From NCBI GenBank assembly GCA_028876585.1, contig JAGWRL010000107.1, forward strand, positions 1 to 12,264: DNA of 12,264 bases, written 5' to 3'. The notes under the pieces are model-generated. The model searched no databases and was not told the origin of the DNA. It saw nothing but the letters and a program-made list of their open reading frames with translations. Origin of the DNA: Pseudomonadota bacterium (lineage in GTDB: Bacteria > Pseudomonadota > Alphaproteobacteria > Rhizobiales > Beijerinckiaceae). The translations under genes were made by a program, and so were the position numbers. Each line of letters opens with the position of its first letter. Within the stretch, counting starts at the first letter, position 1. Of this stretch, positions 6,111 through 12,264 are shown piece after piece.

Positions 6111-7231
6111 CGCGCCGTCTCCGCCTTCAGGCGATCGAGCCAGATCGCCGCCCCCACCGCCGGCGTCTCCTCGTCGGCGCCGAGTTTTCGCGCCAGGCCG
6201 TCGTAGCGGCCGCCGCCCAGCACCGGCGCGGCCTCCGGCCGGGCGGGGTCGAACGCCTCGAACACGAAGCCGGTGTAATAATCGAGATCGCGCACGAAGC
6301 CGGCGGAATAGGTGAAATCGTCGATCTCCAGCCCGGCGGCGGCGAGAAAGCCGACGCGCTCGTCGAACGAGGCCAGCGCCTTGTCGATGTCGAGCCCGGA
6401 TTCCTTCGCCAGCGCCCGCAATTGCCGCGAGGCTTCGTCGGGATGGCCGGATATTGCGAGGAACCGCGCCAGCGCCTGGGTCTGCTCCTCGCCGGGGCCG
6501 GCGTCGGCGCGGCTGGCGGCCTGCTCCAGGAAGCGGTCGGCGATCTCGCCGGGGCTGCGCCCGCCGACGGTGGCGATGCCGGCGATGGCGAGCAGGTCCT
6601 GCACCAGAGCCTTGGCCCCGTCGTGGTCGGCGCGCTCCAGCGCCGCCAGCACGCCGGCCTTGGAGAATGGCGTCAGGCCGCTGCGGTCGAGCAGTTTTTC
6701 GAGCGAGGCGCCGCGCGCGACGCCGCGCCGCACGCGCCGGCGCCAATATTCCGGCAGGCCGAGCGCGCCGATCACGCCGTCGAACACCCGCGCGTCGCCG
6801 ATCCGGACCTTCAGCTTGCCCGAACCGGCCGCCTCCGCGCCCGCCAGCGTCAGCGCGAGGATCTCCGCATCCGCCGCCTCGATGTCGCGGCGGCCGAAGC
6901 TTTCGAGCCCGGTCTGCAACAATTCGCCGTCGCGCTGGGCGCGGGCGCGGAACACCGGCCCGAGATAGCAGGCGCGGGCCTCCTTCGCCTTGGCCGGCGC
7001 GGCCAGATGCATCAGGCAGACGGGAATCGTATAATCCGGCCGCAGGCACAATTCCTCGCCGTCCGGCCCCGAGGTCAGGAACAGCCGGCCGCGAATATCC
7101 TCGCCCGACATGTCGAGGAACGGCGCGGTCGGTTGCAGCACCGCCGGCTCGACGCGGCTGAACCCCGCATTCTCGAAATAGCGCAACGCCTGCTCGCCCG
7201 CCGCGCGGCCGGCGCTAGAATTCTGACCCAC
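6107..7231 (-). CDS. hisZ: ATP phosphoribosyltransferase regulatory subunit HisZ
   Basis: HisZ is a histidyl-tRNA-synthetase-like protein that does not charge tRNA; it binds HisG and mediates histidine feedback. The 374-residue product shows class II synthetase features: PTAPFLDMSGED (34-45), LCLRPDYTIPVC (61-72), motif-2-like CYLGPVFRARAQRDGE (88-103), VRDLDYYTG (313-321) and LGGGRYDGL (338-346). It lacks the C-terminal anticodon-binding domain, so HisS is excluded. The start is GTG at 7229-7231, with GGGGAG 4 nt upstream, a rather short gap. An in-frame TAG lies just upstream and no other good start is near. It is the first gene of a two-gene unit with hisG. Histidyl-tRNA synthetase, often the neighbour in related genomes, is not upstream here; a divergent channel gene is. 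Confidence 0.94.
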   Translation of the reverse strand: MGQNSSAGRAAGEQALRYFENAGFSRVEPAVLQPTAPFLDMSGEDIRGRLFLTSGPDGEELCLRPDYTIPVCLMHLAAPAKAKEARACYLGPVFRARAQRDGELLQTGLESFGRRDIEAADAEILALTLAGAEAAGSGKLKVRIGDARVFDGVIGALGLPEYWRRRVRRGVARGASLEKLLDRSGLTPFSKAGVLAALERADHDGAKALVQDLLAIAGIATVGGRSPGEIADRFLEQAASRADAGPGEEQTQALARFLAISGHPDEASRQLRALAKESGLDIDKALASFDERVGFLAAAGLEIDDFTYSAGFVRDLDYYTGFVFEAFDPARPEAAPVLGGGRYDGLARKLGADEETPAVGAAIWLDRLKAETAR

Positions 7232-7314
7232 GAGGCTCCCCTACGTTGCCGGCTTCTTTAACAAACCGCGACGGCGCCCGCAGCCTATTTCGCGGCTAAG
7301 GTGAATGGGGCGCG

Positions 7315-7335
7315 AAACACACTTAAAATGTGTTT
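7315..7335. promoter_or_regulatory. 7-7-7 palindrome in the hisZ/channel divergent region
   Basis: AAACACA, a 7-bp spacer CTTAAAA, then TGTGTTT: a perfect dyad of operator size inside the 179-bp gap between hisZ (-) and the channel gene (+). It is clearly more AT-rich than its surroundings. It could be an operator or overlap a promoter for either gene. It matches no regulator motif I can name with confidence. Confidence 0.35.
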
Positions 7336-7410
7336 AGCTTTGCCTTGGGACCGCCATCCTGCGCAGGTTATGGCGGGGCTCGTCACCTCAGGCGTTTGCG
7401 GGGACTTTTC

Positions 7411-9783
7411 TTGCGGCTGATTCGTCTGGTCCTGTGCCTTCTGTGTCTGGCGCTCGCCGGTGTCGCGCACGCGGCCGAGGATAGCGCGCGCGATACGCTC
7501 GACGCGGTGAAATCGTCGCTGAGCGAGATCGACGACGAATTGAAGCTCGACAATCTCAGCGACAGCCAGCTCGCGCAATTGCGCGTCCGCGCCGAGCCGT
7601 TGTCGGGCCAGTTGCAGGGCGTGATCGCCGAACTCGCCCCCCGGCTCGACGCCTCGCGCAAGCGCCTGGCCGAGTTGAAGCCCAAGAGCCCCGACGGCAA
7701 GAGCCCCGACGCCAAGGGCGCCGACGTCGCGGCGCTGCCCGATTCGGCCGCCGCCGAACTCAAGAGCGAGCAGGCCAAGTTCGACAAGCTCGACGCCGAC
7801 CTGCGCTCCGCCCGCGCCGCGCTGCTGCAAACCGACGATTATATCGCCCGCATCAGCAGCCGCCGGCGCGAGATCTTCACCAAGCAGACGTTCGCCCGTT
7901 CGACCAGCGTGCTCAGCCCGCTGCTGTGGCTGTCCGTGGCGCGCGAATTGCCGGGCGACGTCGCCTCGTTCCAGCATCTGCTCGCCGATTCGGCGCGCGG
8001 CCTCGCCCAGCGCGCGAGCTGGGTTCAGCTTGGCGGTTTCTTCGGGCTGTGTCTGGCGCTGCTGCTGCTGGCGGCGCCGCTGCGCTGGGTGGCGCGTCGC
8101 GTCATCGCCCCTTCGCCCGAGGAAAAGGGGCCCGGACGGCTGCGCAAGGCGATGGTGGCGCTGTGGACCCTCGCCGTGCTCGCGGCGCTGCCGCTGGTGG
8201 CGCTCGGCATCGTCTCCTACGCGCTCGACGTGTTCGACATTTCCGACCCCCGGCTGCAAGGCGTGGTCAGCGCGCTGCTCGACGGGCTGCGGCTGATCGC
8301 GCTCGCCAACGCCTTTGCGCAGGCGCTGCTCGCGCCCCGGCGGCCGCGCTGGCGCATGGCGCCGATGGGCGACGAGGCGGCGCGGCGGCTGACCTGGCTG
8401 GCGCTGGCGGTCGCGGTGTCCTGGGCCGCCGCCCGCATCGTCGAGGCGATCGCCGAATCGGTGCTGTCCTACAACCTTCTGGTGCTGACGCGGGCGCTGT
8501 CGGCGCTCGCCATCGCCGCGCTGGCGGCCGAGGCGTTCCGCAAGCTCGACCGCTCCGCCGACGCGCAGGCGGCGAGCCGCGATGTCGGCCGGCCGCTGCG
8601 GACCTTCGCCTGGATCTATATCGTCGCGATCTTCGCCTGCGCGCTCGCCGGCTATATCGCGCTGGCGACCTATCTGATCGACCATGCGCTGCAATTCCTC
8701 GGCGTCGCCAGCGCGCTCTATCTCGCCGACGCCTTGTTGCAGGAAAGCTGCGAGCGGCTGCTGCGGCCGAAATCGACCTTCGCCATGAGCCTGATGGCGA
8801 CGCTCGGCCTGCGGCGCGGCGGGCTGGAGCAGTTCCTCGTGCTGTTGCAGGGCGTGGCGCGGCTCGCCGTGGTGGCGATCGCGCTGATCGTCGCCATCGG
8901 CCCGTTCGGGATGCCGAGCCAGGATCTGCTGGCGACGCTGCGCACCGCTTATTTCGGCGTGCAGGTCGGCGGCGTGACGCTGTCGCTGTCGTCGATGGTG
9001 ATGGCGGTGGTGGTGTTCCTCGTCATTATCGCGATGACGCGGGCGGGCCAGACCTGGCTCGGCGAGCGCTACCTGCCGCGCACCTCGCTCGACGCCGGGG
9101 TGAAGAACTCGATCCGCACCATTTTCGGCTATGTCGGCGTGGTGGCGGCGCTGCTGGCGGGCGGCTCGCGGCTCGGCGTCGACACCGACCGGCTCGCCTG
9201 GGTCGCCGGCGGTCTCTCGGTCGGCATCGGTTTCGGCCTGCAAGGCATCGCCAACAATTTCATCTCCGGGCTGATCCTGCTGTGGGAGCGCGGCATCCGC
9301 GTCGGCGACTGGGTGGTGGTCGGCCAGGAGCAGGGGTTCGTGCGCCGCATCAACGCGCGCTCGACCGAGATCGAGACCTTTGAGCGCGCCACCCTGATCG
9401 TGCCCAACCTGTCGCTGGTGACCGGCTCGGTGAAGAACTGGATGCACACCGACCGCGTCGGGCGCATCATGATCACCGTCAACGCGGCGTTCGAGAGCGA
9501 CCCCGAAATCGTGCGCGCCCTGCTGATCGACGCGGCCAAGGCGCAGGACGCGGTGCTGTCGATCCCCGCGCCGCTGGCTCTGTTCAGCGATTTCGGCGAC
9601 TGGTCGATGAAGTTCACCCTGATCGCCTTCGTCGAGGACGCGCTGCTGGGGGACCGGGTCAAATCCGAATTGAATTTCGACATCATGGCGCGGATGCGGG
9701 CGGCCGGCCTGCGCTTTCCCTATCCGTTCCCGGTCGGCAACGTCGAGACGGAGCGCGGGCCGAACACATCGCGGCTGGCGTGA
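7411..9783 (+). CDS. MscS-family mechanosensitive channel with DUF3772 domain
   Basis: Large MscS-type channel, 790 residues from TTG 7411. I chose this start because it yields a clean signal peptide (MRLIRLVLCLLCLALAGVAHA|AE) with GGGGA (7400-7404) 6 nt upstream. A GTG at 7330 in the same frame would add 27 residues and bury it. Order: signal; coiled-coil-like periplasmic region (about 22-185, with a KSPDGKSPDAKGAD linker) matching DUF3772; many hydrophobic helices (about 205-580); pore helix AGGLSVGIGFGLQGIANNF (599-617); then the MscS beta domain (ERGIRVGDWVVVGQEQGFVR, STEIETFERATLIVPN) and the cytoplasmic alpha/beta domain to about 770. Such channels open on membrane tension and release solutes at osmotic downshock. 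The gene diverges from hisZ and converges on the next gene with 8 bp between stops. Confidence 0.92.
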   Translation: MRLIRLVLCLLCLALAGVAHAAEDSARDTLDAVKSSLSEIDDELKLDNLSDSQLAQLRVRAEPLSGQLQGVIAELAPRLDASRKRLAELKPKSPDGKSPDAKGADVAALPDSAAAELKSEQAKFDKLDADLRSARAALLQTDDYIARISSRRREIFTKQTFARSTSVLSPLLWLSVARELPGDVASFQHLLADSARGLAQRASWVQLGGFFGLCLALLLLAAPLRWVARRVIAPSPEEKGPGRLRKAMVALWTLAVLAALPLVALGIVSYALDVFDISDPRLQGVVSALLDGLRLIALANAFAQALLAPRRPRWRMAPMGDEAARRLTWLALAVAVSWAAARIVEAIAESVLSYNLLVLTRALSALAIAALAAEAFRKLDRSADAQAASRDVGRPLRTFAWIYIVAIFACALAGYIALATYLIDHALQFLGVASALYLADALLQESCERLLRPKSTFAMSLMATLGLRRGGLEQFLVLLQGVARLAVVAIALIVAIGPFGMPSQDLLATLRTAYFGVQVGGVTLSLSSMVMAVVVFLVIIAMTRAGQTWLGERYLPRTSLDAGVKNSIRTIFGYVGVVAALLAGGSRLGVDTDRLAWVAGGLSVGIGFGLQGIANNFISGLILLWERGIRVGDWVVVGQEQGFVRRINARSTEIETFERATLIVPNLSLVTGSVKNWMHTDRVGRIMITVNAAFESDPEIVRALLIDAAKAQDAVLSIPAPLALFSDFGDWSMKFTLIAFVEDALLGDRVKSELNFDIMARMRAAGLRFPYPFPVGNVETERGPNTSRLA
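7684..7713 (+). repeat. 15-bp tandem repeat inside the channel gene
   Basis: AAGAGCCCCGACGGC is followed at once by AAGAGCCCCGACGCC, one mismatch apart. They encode KSPDG-KSPDA at residues 92-101 of the channel, with a decayed third unit KGAD after them. This is an in-frame slippage-prone linker in the periplasmic region and would vary in length without breaking the frame. Confidence 0.7.
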
Positions 9784-9791
9784 GCGCCTGG

Positions 9792-10913
9792 CTAGCACGA
9801 GGGGGCAAGCCTCTTTTTCGTCGGAGCCATACAGGCCACGGCCAAGACCAGCAGCGGCGTCGTCACCGCCGCCAATCCGGCGAAGAACAGCGGATTGGGC
9901 GCAAACTTCAGTTCCGGCAGCCAGAACGACATCGGCCACGACACCAGCGCCGAAAGCGGCGGGATGATAAGAAAAAACATCGTGACGTAGCCATTGTCGT
10001 TCTGGGTCGAGCTGAGGGCGGCCTGATAGGCCACGCGCCCCGCCGCAGCGGATGCGAGCGTGCCCAGGAACAGCAGAAGCAGCGCCACGACGGCGACGTG
10101 GGGAAGATGGGTTGCGCCGCGCGCGTGCGTCCAAACGGCCGCGGGGATCAGCACCAGCGCCGACACCAGGAAATTGGCGCCGACAGCGGCGTTCTCATCG
10201 TAGTCGGAGAACCAGAGGTAGACGAGCGTGCCGCTGAGCGCGAACAGAATCGGCACCGGGAGCGCGTAGATCCACTGGTTCCGCAGGGCGCTTGCGATCA
10301 CGTCGGCGAAAAGCGCGCTCGATCCGCGATCGAGCTGGCTCCATGTTATCGCCATCGCGCCGAAAAAGGCGAAGCCGAAGCAGCCGAAGAACATCAGCGC
10401 CGAGCGCGGCAGCGGCTTGCGCGAGACGACAAAGGCGACCAGCGCCGCCCAGAACGGCGACAGGTTCAGCACTGTGGCGACAATGATGGGATGGGCGCTG
10501 CCGAGCCCGAAATCGTATAGCGTGACGCCCGCGAGGCCGACGCCGAGCAGCACGGCGAATTTCGGCCATGCGCTGGGCGAGGTGACGAGCGTGATGAAAT
10601 CGCGCCGCGCCTCCGGCCGCGACAGCAGCAGCGGCAGCGAGGCGAGCAGGGCGGCCTGGGTTATGGCGATGAAATCGACCAACGGCAGCATGCGCGCGGC
10701 CATCGCGGAGAACGGCGCCTGCAACGCCAGCAGCGCCGCCGCGACCAGCGCATGAACCGTGCCCAGGCGATAGTCGGCGCCGGGTGCGCGCGCCTTCGCG
10801 AACGTCCTTGGGGCCGGTTCGGGCCATTTTTCCGCCATCGCCGCGCGCCGCGTGGGGGCCGCTTCGGTCTCGGCGGAGGCGCAAGTATCTTCCGCTCTAT
10901 ATTTGGAATTCAT
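9792..10913 (-). CDS. EamA/DMT-superfamily transporter
   Basis: The 373-residue membrane protein starts at ATG 10911-10913, with GGAGG 8 nt upstream (complement of 10922-10926). An unusually long hydrophilic N-terminus of about 48 residues (AEDTCASAETEAAPTRR) precedes about ten hydrophobic helices arranged as two EamA halves, near residues 52-185 and 210-365. Typical stretches are LVAAALLALQAPFSAMAARM, HPIIVATVLNLSPFWAALVA (conserved end of the first half) and the matching MFFLIIPPLSALVSW in the second half. It ends with a basic tail (PTKKRLAPSC). DMT proteins of this kind are inner-membrane exporters of amino acids or other small metabolites; the substrate cannot be told from sequence. Its stop is 8 bp from the channel gene's stop (convergent), and it diverges from rho. 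Confidence 0.88.
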   Translation of the reverse strand: MNSKYRAEDTCASAETEAAPTRRAAMAEKWPEPAPRTFAKARAPGADYRLGTVHALVAAALLALQAPFSAMAARMLPLVDFIAITQAALLASLPLLLSRPEARRDFITLVTSPSAWPKFAVLLGVGLAGVTLYDFGLGSAHPIIVATVLNLSPFWAALVAFVVSRKPLPRSALMFFGCFGFAFFGAMAITWSQLDRGSSALFADVIASALRNQWIYALPVPILFALSGTLVYLWFSDYDENAAVGANFLVSALVLIPAAVWTHARGATHLPHVAVVALLLLFLGTLASAAAGRVAYQAALSSTQNDNGYVTMFFLIIPPLSALVSWPMSFWLPELKFAPNPLFFAGLAAVTTPLLVLAVACMAPTKKRLAPSC

Positions 10914-11239
10914 TGTCGCGCCCTCCCAATAGGCGCGCCGGACGCGCGCGCTTTGGTCGGAGAATTGTCAGTTATTGTCTGCTAAATTCCATTCGCAACG
11001 ACTTATATTACTTCCACTATTCGCGATATTTCAAATACATTAATGACCGCTATTCTTTCGCTTCGCCGCTTCTTAAAAGCGAAGGCATTTGCGGGGGTTG
11101 CCCTGAAAACCGCCATGCGTTCGCAGTTGCGCGATAGCCATTTTCGATCGCCCGCAGCGCCGCGTTGCCGGCGGTCGCAACCGGAGAGCCGGCCAAAGCG
11201 GCTCCAACCCCGCCATTGCCAAAATCCGCAAACCTCACT

Positions 11240-11350
11240 ATGGGAAAACTCCCACCTCCCCCGCGTCGCGGACATGTTCCGCACGCCCCCCTGCGCGACG
11301 CCCCAAGGTTTTCTCCTCCGGGAGCCGGGCGCGCATCCCGAACGAGATGA
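11240..11350 (+). CDS. putative proline-rich leader peptide before rho (36 aa)
   Basis: A short frame from ATG 11240 to TGA 11348-11350 encodes 36 residues with a KLPPPPRRG start and further prolines and arginines. Its stop leaves a single base before the rho ATG (11352), an arrangement suited to termination-reinitiation. A four-proline run is the kind of stretch known to slow ribosomes. Against it: there is no Shine-Dalgarno sequence before ATG 11240, and a small hairpin (TGGGA/TCCCA, 11241-11254) overlaps its start. E. coli rho also has a leader peptide gene (rhoL, 33 residues), which makes the idea plausible. Translation here is inference only. Confidence 0.3.
   Translation: MGKLPPPPRRGHVPHAPLRDAPRFSPPGAGRASRTR
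11241..11345 (+). promoter_or_regulatory. candidate rho attenuator leader: C-rich, competing hairpins
   Basis: Two exclusive stems share bases 11268-11270. One is GCGGA/TCCGC (11268-11272 with 11278-11282). The other is the longer GCGTCGCG/CGCGACGC (11263-11270 with 11294-11301). Around them are C-rich, G-poor runs (CTCCCACCTCCCCC at 11249-11262, CACGCCCCCC at 11282-11291, CGCCCC at 11299-11304) of the kind Rho prefers to bind. Rho-dependent attenuation of rho is established in enterobacteria. Its presence here is inferred from composition and position. Confidence 0.35.
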
Positions 11351-11351
11351 C

Positions 11352-12264
11352 ATGAGCCTCGCCTCATCTACCGAAAGCCCCATCCGGGAAGTCAAACTCA
11401 AAGACCTGAAGAAGAAATCGCCGACCGAACTGCTCGCTTTCGCCGAGGAGCAGGAGGTCGAGAACGCCTCCATCATGCGCAAGCAGGAGCTGATGTTCGC
11501 CATTCTCAAGCAATTGGCGAGCCGCGACATCGAGATCATCGGCGAAGGCGTGGTCGAAGTGTTGCAGGACGGGTTCGGCTTCCTGCGCTCCGCCGACGCC
11601 AATTACCTGCCCGGCCCCGACGACATCTACATCTCGCCGAGCCAGATCCGCCGCATGGGCGTGCGCACCGGCGACACGGTCGAGGGCGTGATTCGCAGCC
11701 CCAAGGAGGGCGAGCGCTATTTCGCGCTGATGAAGGTCAACGGCATCAATTTCGAGGACCCGGAGAAATCGCGCCACAAGGTGCATTTCGACAATCTGAC
11801 GCCGCTCTATCCGCACCAGCGGCTCAAGCTGGAAATCGACGATCCCACCCGCAAGGACATGTCGAGCCGCGTGATCGACATCGTTTCCCCCATCGGCAAG
11901 GGCCAGCGCGCGCTGATCGTCGCGCCGCCGCGCACTGGCAAGACCGTGCTGTTGCAGAACATCGCGCAATCCGTCAGCGCCAATCACCCCGAGTGCTATC
12001 TCATCGTGCTGCTGATCGACGAGCGGCCGGAGGAAGTCACCGACATGCAGCGCTCGGTGAAGGGCGAGGTCGTCTCCTCGACCTTCGACGAGCCGGCCGC
12101 GCGCCACGTCCAGGTCGCCGAAATGGTGATCGAGAAGGCCAAGCGCCTCGTCGAGCATGGCCGCGATGTGGTTATCCTGCTGGACTCGATCACCCGTCTC
12201 GGGCGCGCCTACAACACCGTAGTTCCCTCGTCGGGCAAGGTTTTGACCGGCGGCGTCGACGCCA
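11352..12264 (+). CDS. rho: transcription termination factor Rho, 5' part
   Basis: Rho is the hexameric RNA-dependent ATPase that releases transcripts. The first 304 of about 420 residues are present; the frame is open at the window end. The start ATG 11352 gives [20 protein letters not shown], which runs straight into the Rho N-terminal helical domain ([19 protein letters not shown]). The RNA-binding OSB/cold-shock-like domain is at about 62-130: [16 protein letters not shown] (RNP1-like), then [12 protein letters not shown]. The ATPase domain shows Walker [11 protein letters not shown] (191-200), [12 protein letters not shown] (221-232), Walker [17 protein letters not shown] (273-288) and the Q-loop region [13 protein letters not shown] (292-304). 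The start has only a weak ribosome site (GAG 5 nt upstream), and a two-codon frame ATG-ACA-TGA (11347-11355) overlaps it. This hints that entry depends on coupling with the leader. Confidence 0.97.
   Translation, partial: MSLASSTESPIREVKLKDLKKKSPTELLAFAEEQEVENASIMRKQELMFAILKQLASRDIEIIGEGVVEVLQDGFGFLRSADANYLPGPDDIYISPSQIRRMGVRTGDTVEGVIRSPKEGERYFALMKVNGINFEDPEKSRHKVHFDNLTPLYPHQRLKLEIDDPTRKDMSSRVIDIVSPIGKGQRALIVAPPRTGKTVLLQNIAQSVSANHPECYLIVLLIDERPEEVTDMQRSVKGEVVSSTFDEPAARHVQVAEMVIEKAKRLVEHGRDVVILLDSITRLGRAYNTVVPSSGKVLTGGVDA

Larger units (their letters stand above)
10914..11351. promoter_or_regulatory. divergent intergenic region: promoters and rho leader
   Basis: These 438 bp separate the DMT gene (-) from rho (+). 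From about 10961 to 11085 the sequence is markedly AT-rich (TTATATTA at 11003-11010; CGATATTTCAAATACATTAA from 11024), unlike the rest of the window, and is the likely site of both promoters. I could not assign convincing -35/-10 pairs; TTGTCA at 10965-10970 lacks a good partner. From about 11086 the sequence is GC-rich again and forms a long putative rho 5' leader, described in its own entry. Confidence 0.55.

Noticed and set aside
6111..7049. hisG frame extended upstream of its ATG into hisZ
   Set aside because: The frame is open but reads Arg/Gly/Ala-rich nonsense. Real HisG similarity begins at MTLILAVPSKGRL, coupled to the hisZ stop.
6107..7231. histidyl-tRNA synthetase instead of HisZ
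   Set aside because: It is too short, lacks the anticodon-binding domain, and overlaps hisG, which is the usual HisZ arrangement.
7285..10134. 949-codon open frame on the minus strand opposite the channel gene
   Set aside because: It has an extreme Arg/Gln/His/Gly-rich composition without domains, spans a convergent gene pair, and mirrors third-position GC bias of the channel gene.
11165..11350. longer 61-codon version of the rho leader frame from TTG 11165
   Set aside because: The TTG has no ribosome binding site, and the added residues show no protein-like pattern. Only the shorter ATG version is kept, at low confidence.

Overview
The window looks like DNA from GC-rich Alphaproteobacteria of the Hyphomicrobiales (Rhizobiales) type. 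The evidence is the gene content (M23 peptidase, clpB, DUF6460 protein, Do protease, hisZ-hisG pair, DUF3772/MscS channel, rho), the strong GC preference at third codon positions, and two interspersed palindromic repeats of kinds common in Bradyrhizobium/Methylocystis-like genomes. No tRNA, rRNA, CRISPR array, insertion sequence or prophage gene was seen.

Layout. Positions 1-2013 carry the 3' part of an M23-family cell-wall peptidase (+), a small acidic hypothetical protein (+), a hairpin terminator, and the C-terminal part of a ClpB disaggregase (-). From about 2003 a second, different ClpB C-terminal part runs on the + strand, followed by its own terminator, a small DUF6460 membrane protein, a small secreted protein and a Do/HtrA periplasmic protease. 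A 364-bp intergenic stretch (4769-5132) holds two palindromic repeats and a terminator-like hairpin. Then come hisG and hisZ (- strand, overlapping by 4 bp), a divergent mechanosensitive-channel gene (+), a convergent EamA/DMT-type exporter (-), a 438-bp divergent intergenic region, and the 5' two thirds of rho (+), cut by the window end.

The most important observation is the point near 2003-2013. Two non-identical clpB 3' halves are joined head to head, back to back at an 11-bp stretch that both reading frames can use, and neither has its 5' part in the window. Each clpB end has its own downstream neighbourhood and its own terminator. The simplest reading is that two different genomes, or two distant loci, have been joined here. 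This could be a chimeric contig or library chimera, or less likely a real inversion between two clpB copies. Until it is tested, 1-2013 and 2003-12264 should not be assumed to belong to the same organism.

Function. The right-hand block groups protein quality control (clpB, degP) with envelope proteins. HisG and HisZ together form the first enzyme of histidine synthesis. The channel handles osmotic downshock, the DMT protein probably exports a small metabolite, and rho encodes the transcription termination factor. The rho leader is C-rich, has mutually exclusive hairpins and contains a possible proline-rich leader peptide that ends 1 nt before the rho start, which suggests autoregulation by attenuation.
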